Notes: generated from the sequence alone by a model not told the origin. A DNA stretch of 64,000 bases from Microbacterium ureisolvens (GCF_015278315.1 NZ_JADIJE010000002.1:186001-250000); one strand, 5' to 3'. Positions 43,792 to 53,661 are shown, counted from the stretch's first letter. Numbers and translations are program-made.

Positions 43792-43858
43792 TGAAACGTT
43801 CAGTCACGATCGTGTAACGGTCTACACTCCTGTTGACAGGAAACCATGAATCGTTTCA
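43792..43858 (+). promoter_or_regulatory. Control region of the GH78 operon
   Basis: Contains TGAAACGTTCA (43792-43802) and TGAATCGTTTCA (43847-43858); the latter is identical to the rhaM operator. Between them GTGTA(N6)TACAC (43813-43828) includes TACACT (43823-43828), the best -10 candidate; TTGACA at 43833-43838 is an alternative -35 without a good -10. Confidence 0.55.
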
Positions 43859-43909
43859 CGATGGTCGGGCGGGTCGGCGAGGAAGCCGCCCGCCGAAAGG
43901 ACGACAGCC

Positions 43910-46597
43910 ATGACGGCTCTTCCCCCTCCCGCTGCGCTCGATGCCGCGACCCGCGTCGTCGAGCTCCGCGCCCAGCACGGTCCCGGCCTCCTCGGCGTCC
44001 CGCGCACGGGGCTCCGGCTCGCCTGGAAGGCCGAGAGCGACGACCCGGACGCACGCGTCCTGGGGTACCAGCTGGCGCAGGGCGACGAGGGCGCCGAGCC
44101 GATCGCGTCGGAGCCGGTCGCCGACCCCCGTGGTTTCGGCGTCGAGATCCCCGGCGCCCTCTCGCCGCGCGAGCGCCGCGCCTTCGCCGTGCGCCTGGCC
44201 ACCACCACCGGCTGGACCGCGTGGAGCGAGCCCCTCGTCGTCGAAGCGGGAGTGGACGGCCCCGGCCTCGAGGCGGTCGTGATCGGCGCCGACACCCCGC
44301 CCGACGGTCCGGTGCCCCTTCTGCGCACCGAGTTCACGCTCGATCGGGTTCCCGCCACCGCCCGGCTGCGGCTCAGCGCGCTCGGGCTCGTGGACGCCTG
44401 GATCAACGGCGCACGCGCCACCGACGCCCTGCTCACCCCGGGGTGGACCTCGTACCAGGAGCGCATCCTCGTCGACACCCTCGATGTCGCCGGCCTCCTG
44501 CGCGAGGGCGTCAACGTCATCGTGCTGGCCGTCGCCGACGGGTGGTACCGGGGCAGCTTCGGCTTCGCGCGGCGCCAGGCCATCTACGGCGACCGCACCG
44601 GCGCGCTGGCGCAGCTCGAGGCCGACGGCGAGGTCGTCGCGAAGACGGATGCCTCGTGGCGGACGGGCTTCGGACCCCTTCGGTCCGCCTCGATCTACGA
44701 CGGTACGGTGACCGACCTGCGCCTCGACGACCCCACGGTCCACGAACCCGGGTTCGCCGGCGAAGGGTGGGTCGCGGCATCCGTCGTCGACTTCGACGCT
44801 TCGCGCTTCGAACCCCGCTCCGCACCGCCCGTGCGCGTGGTGGACGAGCTGGCCATGACCGCTGACGGGCACGGCAGGCGGACCCGCTTGGACGGCGGCC
44901 AGAACGTCTCGGGCTGGGTGCGGCTCGTCGTTCACGGCCGCGCGGGGGACGTGGTCACGGTCCGTCACGCCGAGGTGCTCGAGCCCTCGGGCGACCTGCA
45001 CGTCAAGGCGCTGCGTTCGGCGAAGGCCACCGACGTGTACACGCTCGACCGCGACGGCGAGCACACGCTCGAGCCGGCTTTCACGTTCCACGGCTTCCGC
45101 TACGCCGACGTCGAGGGCGCGGAGGTCGTGTCGGCCACCGCCGTCGCGATCTCGAGCGATCTCGCGCCGCGCAGCACCTTCTCGTCGTCGCACGAGGCGC
45201 TCGACCGGTTCCACTCCAACGTCTTCTGGTCGCAGCGCGACAACTTCGTCTCGGTGCCCACCGACTGCCCGCAGCGCGACGAGCGTCTCGGCTGGACCGG
45301 CGACGCCCAGGCGTTCGCGGCCACTGCGAACACGCTCATGGACACCGAGTCGTTCTGGATGTCGTGGCTGCGCGATCTCGAGATCGACCAGACCGACGAG
45401 GGCGGCGTGCCCGCGGTGGTGCCCGACATCATCCGTCCGCAGGACATGCTCATGGGCGGCGTGCCGACCGAGAACATGGGACGAGCGGGATGGGCGGATG
45501 CCGCGACCATCGTGCCGCTCGCGGTGTACGAGTCGTACGGGTCCACGGAGGTGCTCGCGCGTCAGCGCAGCAGCATGCGGCGCTGGGTGGACCACCTTCG
45601 TCGTCGCGCGGGCGAGGGCGTGGTGCTGCCCGGCGGCGATTTCCAGTTCGGCGACTGGCTCGACCCAGACGCGCCCGGCGAGCGCCCGTGGGAGGCGAAG
45701 GTGTCGAGCGACTTCGTGTCGAACGCGTTCTACTCCTGGTCCGCCCGTCTGCTCGCCCGCGCCGAGCGCGTCCTCGGTGACGCGGAGAGCGCCGATGACT
45801 ACGAAGCCCTCGCGGACCGGGTCGCCCAGGCCACGTTCGAGCGGTGGGGTGACGAGGCGATCCTCACCCAGAGCGGCGCGGCGATCGCGCTCGAGTTCGC
45901 CTTGGCTCCCGACGCTCGCCGCGCTGAGATCGCGGACGGCCTCGCCGAGAACGTGCGCCGCGAGAACGGCCGCATCGCGACCGGGTTCCTCGGCACGCCC
46001 CTCGTGCTGTTCGCGCTCTCGCGCAGCGGCCACCTCGACGAGGCGTACCTCATGCTGCTCCGGCGCGAAGCGCCGTCGTGGCTGTACCAGGTCGACCGCG
46101 GCGCGACGACGGTGTGGGAGCGCTGGGATGCGATCAAGCCCGACGGCAGCATCCACTCCGGTGCGATGGACGCCCTCCCCACCGAGGACGCCTCGGAGGA
46201 CGACACCGGCATGCTCTCGTTCAACCACTACGCCTACGGCGCGATGATCGACTGGGTGTACCGCACCGTGGCCGGGCTGGCGCCCGATCCCGGCGATCCC
46301 GGCTACCGCACCGTGCACGTCGCGCCGCGCCCGGCCGAGGGCCTCGACCGTGCGTCGGCGTCCATCCAGACACCGCAGGGACGCCTCGCGATCGACTGGC
46401 GCGTCGCGGACGACGTCTTCGAGGCGACCCTGGAGGTGCCGTTCGGCTCGCGCGCCGTGCTCGATCTGCCGACGACCGACGAATCCGTCGTCACCGTGGA
46501 CGGCGTCCCCGCTCCCGCCGAGCTCCACCACGGCACGCACCGGATCTCTGTCACCACCCCCGCGCTCGCCACCCCCGGCGCCGTCGTGAGGGCTTGA
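43910..46597 (+). CDS. GH78 alpha-L-rhamnosidase, first copy
   Basis: Releases terminal alpha-L-rhamnose. The 895-residue protein has N-terminal beta-sandwich domains (about 1-400) and an (alpha/alpha)6 barrel with the GH78 motifs DCPQRDERLGWTGD (catalytic acid region, about residue 450) and TTVWERWD (base region, about residue 730), then a C-terminal beta domain. There is no signal peptide, so it works on imported oligosaccharides. AAAGGA precedes the ATG. It is divergent from the importer operon and 65 bp upstream of a second, related GH78 gene. Confidence 0.94.
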   Translation: MTALPPPAALDAATRVVELRAQHGPGLLGVPRTGLRLAWKAESDDPDARVLGYQLAQGDEGAEPIASEPVADPRGFGVEIPGALSPRERRAFAVRLATTTGWTAWSEPLVVEAGVDGPGLEAVVIGADTPPDGPVPLLRTEFTLDRVPATARLRLSALGLVDAWINGARATDALLTPGWTSYQERILVDTLDVAGLLREGVNVIVLAVADGWYRGSFGFARRQAIYGDRTGALAQLEADGEVVAKTDASWRTGFGPLRSASIYDGTVTDLRLDDPTVHEPGFAGEGWVAASVVDFDASRFEPRSAPPVRVVDELAMTADGHGRRTRLDGGQNVSGWVRLVVHGRAGDVVTVRHAEVLEPSGDLHVKALRSAKATDVYTLDRDGEHTLEPAFTFHGFRYADVEGAEVVSATAVAISSDLAPRSTFSSSHEALDRFHSNVFWSQRDNFVSVPTDCPQRDERLGWTGDAQAFAATANTLMDTESFWMSWLRDLEIDQTDEGGVPAVVPDIIRPQDMLMGGVPTENMGRAGWADAATIVPLAVYESYGSTEVLARQRSSMRRWVDHLRRRAGEGVVLPGGDFQFGDWLDPDAPGERPWEAKVSSDFVSNAFYSWSARLLARAERVLGDAESADDYEALADRVAQATFERWGDEAILTQSGAAIALEFALAPDARRAEIADGLAENVRRENGRIATGFLGTPLVLFALSRSGHLDEAYLMLLRREAPSWLYQVDRGATTVWERWDAIKPDGSIHSGAMDALPTEDASEDDTGMLSFNHYAYGAMIDWVYRTVAGLAPDPGDPGYRTVHVAPRPAEGLDRASASIQTPQGRLAIDWRVADDVFEATLEVPFGSRAVLDLPTTDESVVTVDGVPAPAELHHGTHRISVTTPALATPGAVVRA

Positions 46598-46662
46598 CCG
46601 AGGCATCCGTCCCCGTCCACCCCAGCCACCGCCGACCGCTGCAGACCACACAGAGGAGTGCC

Positions 46663-49488
46663 ATGAGCAGCCCCGTCCCGCACATCGTCACCGACGCGCC
46701 GTACCGCAGCGACGTCGTCGCCTCGCCGTCGCCCGAGATCGGGTGGCGCATCCGGACCGACACCCCCGACTGGCGGCAGACCGCCGCCGAGGTGGAGGTC
46801 ACCCGCGGCGAGGGGGTGTCTTCGCACCGCATCGAAGGCCGGGCGTCGACCCGGATCGCCTGGCCGTTCCCGCCGCTGGAGCCTCGCGAGGAGGCGTCGC
46901 TGCGCGTCCGCGTGACCGGTGCCGACGGCGTCACGGGCGAGTGGAGCGAGCCCCGGCTGGTCGTGGCCGGGTTCCTCGGCGAGGGGGAGTGGCAGGCCGC
47001 CGCGATCGGCCTGCCGTCGCCGGCCGAGACCGCGCAGCCGGCGTACCTGCGCGCCGAGTTCGAGGTCACCGGGCCGGTTGCGCGGGCGACGCTCTACGCG
47101 ACGGCGCTCGGCGTGTACCAGGTGGCGATCGACGGCGTCGACGTCGACGACCAGGTGATGAAGCCGGGGTGGACGCCGTACGCGCAGCGGACCATCCACG
47201 AGACGACCGATGTCACCGCGCTCCTGCGCGAGGGCCGCAACGCGATCGGCGTGCGCCTGGCCGGCGCCTGGGCGACCGAGCGCTACGGATTCCGCGACAA
47301 TGCGCGGCCCCTCTACGCCGACCAGCCCCGCTTCGCCGGGCAGGTGCTCATCGAGTACGCGGACGGCTCGAGCCAGTGGGTGCGGACGGATGCCTCGTGG
47401 CAGGCGTCGACCGGACCCATCACTGCCAGCGGGCTCTACGCCGGGGAGGACTACGACGCCCGTCTCGCGCTCGTCGACGCCGACGGCCGCTCGTTCGCGC
47501 AGGCCGGGTACGCCGCTGACGGCTGGGAACGGGCCGTCGAGCTCGAGGCTATCCACGCGCCCGAGGCGCGGGTGTCGCCCTTCGTCCGGCGCCTCGACGT
47601 GTTGGCGGTGCGCGAGGTCATCACGACGCCGAGCGGCCGCACGGTGCTCGACTTCGGTCAGAACCTCGTCGGCCGGCTGCGCATCCGGGTCTCCGGCCCC
47701 GCGGGCACCCGGCTGACGCTGCGTCACGCGGAGGTTCTCGAGCACGGCGAGCTCGGCACACGCCCCCTGCGGGCGGCCGCCGCCACCGACCACTACACCC
47801 TCTCGGGCGACGGGATCGAGGAATGGGAGCCGGAGTTCACCTTCCACGGCTTCCGCTACGCAGAGATCGAGGGCTGGCCGGGCGAGTTCGACCCGTCCGC
47901 GGTGACCGCGGTCGTGATCCACAGCGACATGGAGCGCACCGGCTGGTTCGAGGCATCCCACCCCCTCGTCAACCGGCTGCACGAGAACATCGTGTGGGGT
48001 CTGCGCGGCAACTTCCTGTACCTGCCGACCGACTGCCCGCAGCGCGACGAGCGCCTGGGCTGGACCGGCGACATCCAGGTGTTCGCGCCCACCGCGGCGT
48101 TCCTGTACGACGTGCGCGGTTTCCTCGACTCGTGGCTGCGCGACCTCGCGCTGGAGCAGGTCGACGGAGTCGTGCCGTTCGTCGTGCCGAACGCGCTCGG
48201 CGCCGCCCGCCCCGCGGCGGCGTGGGGCGACGCCGCGACAGTCGTGCCGTGGGTGCTCCACGAGCGGTACGCCGACGTCGCGACGATCGAGCGCCAGTAC
48301 GAGAGCATGAAGGGCTGGGCCGACGCGCTCATCGAGCTCGCCGGTCCGCGCCGGCTCTGGGAGGCGATGTTCCAGTTCGGCGACTGGCTCGACCCCGACG
48401 CGCCGCCGCACCTGCCGGCCAACGCCAAGACGGATCCCGACGTCGTCGCCTCGGCCTACCTGTTCGCGTCGACGGATGCCGTGGCCCGTGCCGCGGCGCT
48501 GCTCGGCCGCGACGACGAGGCCAGGCAGTACCGGGCGATCGCCGAAGACGTGCGCGCGGCGTTCCTCGCGGAGTACGTGACGCCCGCCGGGCGGATGATG
48601 TCGGACGCGCAGACCGCGTACGCGATGGCGATCGTGTTCGACATCGTGCCCGCCGAGCAGCAGGAGGTGCTCGGCGCGCGGCTCGCCGAGCTCACGCGGC
48701 TGTCGGGCTACCGCATCAGCACCGGATTCGTCGGCACGCCGATCATCCAGGACGCCCTGACGCGCACCGGCAACCTCGAGACCGCGCGCCGCCTGCTGGT
48801 GCAGACGGAGAACCCGTCGTGGCTCTACCCCGTGACGATGGGCGCGACCACCATCTGGGAGCGGTGGGACTCGATGCTGCCCGACGGGTCGATCAACCCG
48901 GGCGAGATGACGTCGTTCAACCACTACGCGCTCGGCGCCGTCGGCGACTGGCTCCATCGCGTCGTCGCGGGCCTCGCGCCCGACGCGCCGGGCTACGAGC
49001 GGATCCGCATCCAGCCCCGCCCTCTCGCGGACTTCGACCACGCGTGGGCCGAGCACCTCACCCCGTACGGCACCGCCCGCTCGGGGTGGGCGCGACAGGA
49101 CGGCGTGATCCGCGTGGAGGCTGTCGTGCCGCCGAACACGACCGCCGTCGTCGTGCTGCCCGACGGCAGGGAGCTGGAGGTCGGCTCGGGGGCTCACGAG
49201 TGGGAGGTGACGGATGCCGCACCCGCGGTCGCGGCATCGCGCATCGGCCTGGACTCCACGCTCGCCGCCGTCATCGACGACCTCGAGGCCTACGAGGCGA
49301 TCGCGGGCGTGCTGGAGGCGGTCGACCCCGAGAAAGCGCACGCCTTCCGCGCGAACACGAAGTGGTCGTCCGGTCGCGAGCTCGGTGAGGCGCTGGCCAT
49401 GCACGCCGGCCCCGACACGAAGCGCGAGATCGCCGACCGCCTCTCCGAGCTGTCTGCGCGGCGCGAGGAGGCGACGGCGGATGCCTGA
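46663..49488 (+). CDS. GH78 alpha-L-rhamnosidase, second copy with extra C-terminal domain
   Basis: Second GH78 enzyme, 941 residues, same order of domains and the same key motifs (DCPQRDERLGWTGD and TTIWERWD). It has no signal peptide. Unlike the first copy it continues after the C-terminal beta domain with about 90 mostly helical residues (from about residue 850; SRIGLDSTLAAVIDDL to the end), which I do not recognise. AGAGGAG precedes the ATG at 46663. Sequence differences suggest that the two enzymes split different rhamnosyl linkages. The regulator gene follows 78 bp downstream. Confidence 0.93.
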   Translation: MSSPVPHIVTDAPYRSDVVASPSPEIGWRIRTDTPDWRQTAAEVEVTRGEGVSSHRIEGRASTRIAWPFPPLEPREEASLRVRVTGADGVTGEWSEPRLVVAGFLGEGEWQAAAIGLPSPAETAQPAYLRAEFEVTGPVARATLYATALGVYQVAIDGVDVDDQVMKPGWTPYAQRTIHETTDVTALLREGRNAIGVRLAGAWATERYGFRDNARPLYADQPRFAGQVLIEYADGSSQWVRTDASWQASTGPITASGLYAGEDYDARLALVDADGRSFAQAGYAADGWERAVELEAIHAPEARVSPFVRRLDVLAVREVITTPSGRTVLDFGQNLVGRLRIRVSGPAGTRLTLRHAEVLEHGELGTRPLRAAAATDHYTLSGDGIEEWEPEFTFHGFRYAEIEGWPGEFDPSAVTAVVIHSDMERTGWFEASHPLVNRLHENIVWGLRGNFLYLPTDCPQRDERLGWTGDIQVFAPTAAFLYDVRGFLDSWLRDLALEQVDGVVPFVVPNALGAARPAAAWGDAATVVPWVLHERYADVATIERQYESMKGWADALIELAGPRRLWEAMFQFGDWLDPDAPPHLPANAKTDPDVVASAYLFASTDAVARAAALLGRDDEARQYRAIAEDVRAAFLAEYVTPAGRMMSDAQTAYAMAIVFDIVPAEQQEVLGARLAELTRLSGYRISTGFVGTPIIQDALTRTGNLETARRLLVQTENPSWLYPVTMGATTIWERWDSMLPDGSINPGEMTSFNHYALGAVGDWLHRVVAGLAPDAPGYERIRIQPRPLADFDHAWAEHLTPYGTARSGWARQDGVIRVEAVVPPNTTAVVVLPDGRELEVGSGAHEWEVTDAAPAVAASRIGLDSTLAAVIDDLEAYEAIAGVLEAVDPEKAHAFRANTKWSSGRELGEALAMHAGPDTKREIADRLSELSARREEATADA

Positions 49489-49528
49489 TCCCGCACCGGG
49501 GGAGCGGGGCAACGCTTCCCCGGTGCCC

Positions 49529-49534
49529 TACACT
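49529..49534 (+). promoter_or_regulatory. -10 box for the third LacI gene
   Basis: TACACT, the same hexamer as the candidate -10 of the GH78 operon, lies 32 bases before the ATG at 49567. No matching -35 is obvious. Confidence 0.35.
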
Positions 49535-49566
49535 CGCGAACAGCGGAGAGAAGCCCTGGGGGTGTC

Positions 49567-50574
49567 ATGGTGGTGAGCGTGCGGGATGTCGCGGCCGCGG
49601 CATCCGTTTCGGTGGGCACCGTCTCGAACGTGCTCAACCGTCCGGAGAAGGTGTCGGCGGCGACCGTCGAGCGTGTCACGCAGGCGATCGAGCAGCTCGG
49701 GTTCGTGCGCAACGACGCGGCCCGGCAGCTGCGCGCCGGGCGCAGCCGCAGCATCGCGCTGATCGTGCTCGACGCGGGCAACCCGTTCTTCGCCGAGGTC
49801 GCGCGCGGCGCCGAGGACCGGGCGGCCGAGGCGGGCATGAGCGTGCTGCTGGGCAACAGCGACGAGCGCTCCGACCGCGAGGACGCGTACCTCGAGCTGT
49901 TCCGCGAGCAGCGGGTGAACGGCGTGCTGGTCACCCCCGTCGACGGCGACCTGACGAGACTCGAGCGCCTGCACGGCGGCGGCGTGCCGGTGGTGCTGGT
50001 CGATCACGAGGACGCCGAGCGGTCGTTCGGCTCCGTCTCGGTCGACGACGTCGAGGGCGGCTACCTCGCCGTGTCGCACCTGCTGTCGACCGGCCGGCGA
50101 CGCGTCGCCTTCATCGGCGGCCCGCACACGATCCGGCAGGTGGCCGACCGCCTTGAAGGCGCGCGGCGCGCCGTTGCCGAGGTCGCCGGTGCCACCCTCG
50201 AGGTCATCGAGATGTCGGCGCTCACGGTGCTGCAGGGGCGCGAGGCCGGGGAGCTGCTCCGTGCGCGGCCCGCGGCCGAGCGCCCGGACGCCGTCTTCGC
50301 CGCGAACGACCTCCTCGCCGTGGGCGCGTTGCAGGCGTTCACGCTCATGGCCGACGTGAACGTGCCGCGCGACATCGCGCTGATCGGCTACGACGACATC
50401 GACTTCGCCTCCGCGACCGTCGTGCCGTTGAGCTCGATCCGCCAGCCCGCGCATCTCATCGGCTACACCGCCGTCGACCTGCTCCTGAAGGATCTCCAAG
50501 AGCCTCAGGGCGAGCACGAGCGTCGGGTGCGGTTCCGCCCGGAGCTGGTGGTGCGCGAGTCCACCGCCGGCTGA
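49567..50574 (+). CDS. LacI-family regulator, likely of rhamnose genes
   Basis: LacI/GalR regulator of 335 residues: helix-turn-helix (about 5-30, VSVGTVSNVLNRPEKV), hinge and sugar-binding domain with LIGYDDIDFAS. Located at the end of the GH78 operon and the closest regulator to both the rhaM and importer/GH78 promoters, which share the operator TGAATCGTTTCA. It is therefore the best candidate for the rhamnose repressor. The effector, rhamnose or rhamnulose, is inferred. The start is the ATG; a GTG six codons upstream is possible. Confidence 0.9.
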   Translation: MVVSVRDVAAAASVSVGTVSNVLNRPEKVSAATVERVTQAIEQLGFVRNDAARQLRAGRSRSIALIVLDAGNPFFAEVARGAEDRAAEAGMSVLLGNSDERSDREDAYLELFREQRVNGVLVTPVDGDLTRLERLHGGGVPVVLVDHEDAERSFGSVSVDDVEGGYLAVSHLLSTGRRRVAFIGGPHTIRQVADRLEGARRAVAEVAGATLEVIEMSALTVLQGREAGELLRARPAAERPDAVFAANDLLAVGALQAFTLMADVNVPRDIALIGYDDIDFASATVVPLSSIRQPAHLIGYTAVDLLLKDLQEPQGEHERRVRFRPELVVRESTAG

Positions 50575-50618
50575 CCCCGGGGCACAGGCACCGCCGCCCG
50601 CGAGCCCGCACGACGCCC

Positions 50619-50697
50619 GCGAACCCACACCTCCGCCGCGAACCCACACCCTCGGGCCGTACCCGCGGTGTGGGTTGGCGCGAAGAGTGTGGGTTCG
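50619..50697. terminator. Inverted-repeat cluster between convergent genes
   Basis: GCGAACCCACACC occurs at 50619-50631 and 50638-50650; the opposite orientation follows as GGTGTGGGTT (50667-50676) and GTGTGGGTTCG (50687-50697). AACCCACACC/GGTGTGGGTT gives a perfect 10-bp stem. It probably stops transcription from both sides. Confidence 0.6.
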
Positions 50698-50739
50698 GAG
50701 CACGGCCCTGCCCGGTCGCACCCTTCTGTCAGCGAGGGC

Positions 50740-53643
50740 CTAGTCTCCGGCACTCCCGGTGCGGGTCGCGCTCGAGCCGCGCCCGCCGGCCGGCGAGCCC
50801 GGGCGGGTCGCCTCCTCGAGAAGCTCGAGCACGTGGCGGTAGTCGACGCCGGTCGCCCGCGTCATGCCGAGCTCGCACGTGCGGTTGCACGACGCGTGGG
50901 CGTCGGCGCCGAGGTCCTGCACCTCTGCCGCCTCGGCGGCCGTGGCCGCGGCGGTGAGCTCGGGATGCAGCATCCCGCGGTCGCCCGCGAAGCCGCAGCA
51001 CGACCACGCATCGGGCACGACGACCTCGCCGGCGACCGCCTCAGCGACGCGGCGCAGCGACGGGTCGAGGCCCAGCTGGGTGGACGAGCACGTCGGGTGC
51101 AGCGCGAGGGTCGCGGCGACCGGTGTCACGGTGCCCAGGCGCGGCAGCAGTTCGCGCTCGGCGAAGGCGACGGCGTCTTCGACGCGGGCGTCGACCCCCG
51201 CGCCGGCGAGCAGGTGGACGAAGCCCTCGGTGCAGCTCGAGGCGTCAGTGACGATCGTGAGGCGCCCGTCCGCCGAAGCCTCGGCCACGGCCGCCGCCAC
51301 GCGCCGTGCCATCACCTCGCGCCCGCCGGCGTAGCCCTTCGAGGTCCAGGGCGTGCTGCAGCAGAGCCCGTCGACGCCGGCAGGCACCACGAGCCGCACG
51401 CCGGCGCGCTCCGCGAGGCGCCGGAACGCCTCGGTGGCGCCGACGCCGTCGCCGGCGGGGCCGAACATGGCGTTGACGCACGCGGGGAGGTAGACGGCGA
51501 TCGGATCGTCTCCGCCCGCGCCGACGGAAGAGCCCAGGCGCGAACGCGGCGCGCCGCCGCGGGGAAGGTCGGCGGTGTACCGGGGGACGGTGTCGTCGCC
51601 GAGGACGGCGCGGCCCACATCGGTAGCGGCCGTCACCAGCGGGGCGGGCAGGTGGTCGGCGAGGGTGAGTCCGGCGGCGGCGACCCGCGTGCCGGCCCCC
51701 CACGCCTGCGCGGCGCCCTTCCATGCCGCGGCGGCGGCCGTTCCGGCGCTCTCGCGGCGCAGCCGCTTGACGAGGGTGCCGGTGTTGATCAGCACCGGGC
51801 ACGCCGTCTGGCACATGCCGTCCACCGCGCACGTGTCGACGCCCGCGTAGTCGTAGTCGCGTTCCAGCTCGCGGACGAGCGCGTGATCGCCGGATGCCTC
51901 GGCCCGCGCGATCGCGCGCCGCGTGACGATGCGCTGGCGCGGCGTGAGCGTCAGGTCGCGGCTCGGGCACACCGGCTCGCAGTAGCCGCACTCGACGCAG
52001 CGGTCGGCCTCGGCCTCGATCGGATCGGCGAGCTTGATGCTGCGCAGGTGCGCCTCGGGGTCGTCGTCGATGATGACACCGGGATTGAGGATGCCGGCGG
52101 GGTCGCACAGGTGCTTGAGCTCGCGCATCACCTCGTAGAGCTCGTCGCCGTACTGGCGCCGCACGTAGGGCGCCATCACGCGTCCGGTTCCGTGCTCTGC
52201 CTTGAGGTTGCCGCCGGCGTCGAGCACGAGGTCGACCATGTCCTCGGTGAACGCGGTGTAGCGGGCCAGCTGCTGGGGCGACTCGAAGCGGTCGGTGAGC
52301 AGGAAGTGGATGTTGCCGTCCTTGGCGTGGCCGAAGATCACGCTGTCGCCGTAGTCGTACTTCTCGAACAGCGTCTGCAGGCTGCCGCAGGTGGCGGCCA
52401 GGCGCTCGACCGGCACCACCACGTCTTCGAGGAGCGCCGTCGTGCCGGTCGGCCGGGCACCGGCGACCGACGCGTAGAGGCCCTTGCGCAGCTTCCAGGC
52501 CACGGCGCGCTGTGCCGGGTCCGACGAGAAGGCCGCCGCCGCCTCCAGGGACTGCGCGCCGAGCACGCGCGCTCCCTCCGCGACAAGCGCGGCGAGCTCG
52601 TCGTCGTCCTGCGCGTGGTACTCGACGAGCAGCGCCGCCTGGTCCCGCACCCGCAGGCCGGCGATCTCGCGGGGCGCACCACCCAGCGACTGGCCGACGC
52701 GCAGGGACGTGGCATCCATCAGCTCCAGGGTCGCCGCACCCGTCGCGACGAGCTCGGGGAGAGCGCGGGTGGCCGCGTCGAGGTCTGGGAACACCGTGAG
52801 CGCGGTGGCCATGCGCGGCAGGATCGGCACGGTGCGGTAGGTCGCCTCGGCCACGAAGGCCAGCGTGCCCTCGCTTCCGACCACGAGGTGCGCGAGCAGC
52901 TGGGCGGGGGTCGCGAAGTCGAGGAACGCGTTGACGGCGTAGCCCATGGTGTTCTTCATGGCGAACCGGGCGCGGATGGTCTCGACCGAGCGCGGGTCCC
53001 CCACCACTCGCTCGCGCAGCCGCAGCAGGCGGTCGACGAGGTCGGGCTCGGCGGCGCGCAGCGCCGCGTCGGCATCGGGGGCACCGGAATCGACCACCGT
53101 GCCCGACGGCAGCACGAAGACGAGGGACTCGAGGGTCTGATAGGTGTTCTCGGTGATGCCGCACGCCATGCCGCTGGAGTTGTTGTTGACGACGCCGCCG
53201 ATCGTGCAGGCGATCTCGCTGGCGGGGTCGGGGCCGAGGCGGCGGCCGTACCGCGCGAGCCGCGTGTTCACCTGCCGAACGGTCGCGCCCGGCTGAACCC
53301 GTACGCGCTCCCCGCCGTCGAGGACGTCGATCCGCCGGAACCGCTGACGCACGTCGACCAGCAGTCCGTCGGTGGAGGCCTGCCCCGAGAGGCTGGTGCC
53401 GCCCGAGCGGAAGGTCACCGGCGATCCCGCGGTTGTCGCGGCCCGCATGACCCGGCCGACCTCGCCCGCGTCGGCAGCCACGAGCACCGCCCGCGGGGTG
53501 AAGAGGAAGTGCGAGGCGTCGCCGGCGTAGGCGACCCGGTCGATGGCGCGGGTCTTGAGGCGCGCCGGCTCGTCCACCGCGAGCGCCACGGCCTCCGGCA
53601 CGCGCGACGGCGGCAGCGTCGTGGGGGTGGCTGTTCTTGCCAC
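50740..53643 (-). CDS. FAD-linked 2-hydroxyacid dehydrogenase fused to Fe-S subunit
   Basis: Protein of 967 residues joining two parts usually encoded separately. The N-terminal half (about 40-480) is a FAD-binding type 4 (VAO/GlcD-like) domain with GGTSLSGQAS and NNNSSGM motifs. The C-terminal half has two ferredoxin-like clusters (CVECGYCEPVCP and CAVDGMCQTACP) and two cysteine-rich CCG-type repeats (LCCSTPW, WSCCGFAG). This is the layout of D-lactate dehydrogenases and related membrane-associated oxidases that feed quinones. Lactate made by RhaEW would be a natural substrate, but that lactate should be the L isomer, so the link is uncertain. The GTG at 53643 is chosen because GAGGA lies six bases upstream. 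Confidence 0.88.
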   Translation of the reverse strand: MARTATPTTLPPSRVPEAVALAVDEPARLKTRAIDRVAYAGDASHFLFTPRAVLVAADAGEVGRVMRAATTAGSPVTFRSGGTSLSGQASTDGLLVDVRQRFRRIDVLDGGERVRVQPGATVRQVNTRLARYGRRLGPDPASEIACTIGGVVNNNSSGMACGITENTYQTLESLVFVLPSGTVVDSGAPDADAALRAAEPDLVDRLLRLRERVVGDPRSVETIRARFAMKNTMGYAVNAFLDFATPAQLLAHLVVGSEGTLAFVAEATYRTVPILPRMATALTVFPDLDAATRALPELVATGAATLELMDATSLRVGQSLGGAPREIAGLRVRDQAALLVEYHAQDDDELAALVAEGARVLGAQSLEAAAAFSSDPAQRAVAWKLRKGLYASVAGARPTGTTALLEDVVVPVERLAATCGSLQTLFEKYDYGDSVIFGHAKDGNIHFLLTDRFESPQQLARYTAFTEDMVDLVLDAGGNLKAEHGTGRVMAPYVRRQYGDELYEVMRELKHLCDPAGILNPGVIIDDDPEAHLRSIKLADPIEAEADRCVECGYCEPVCPSRDLTLTPRQRIVTRRAIARAEASGDHALVRELERDYDYAGVDTCAVDGMCQTACPVLINTGTLVKRLRRESAGTAAAAAWKGAAQAWGAGTRVAAAGLTLADHLPAPLVTAATDVGRAVLGDDTVPRYTADLPRGGAPRSRLGSSVGAGGDDPIAVYLPACVNAMFGPAGDGVGATEAFRRLAERAGVRLVVPAGVDGLCCSTPWTSKGYAGGREVMARRVAAAVAEASADGRLTIVTDASSCTEGFVHLLAGAGVDARVEDAVAFAERELLPRLGTVTPVAATLALHPTCSSTQLGLDPSLRRVAEAVAGEVVVPDAWSCCGFAGDRGMLHPELTAAATAAEAAEVQDLGADAHASCNRTCELGMTRATGVDYRHVLELLEEATRPGSPAGGRGSSATRTGSAGD

Positions 53644-53661
53644 GGGCACTCCTCGCTGAGC

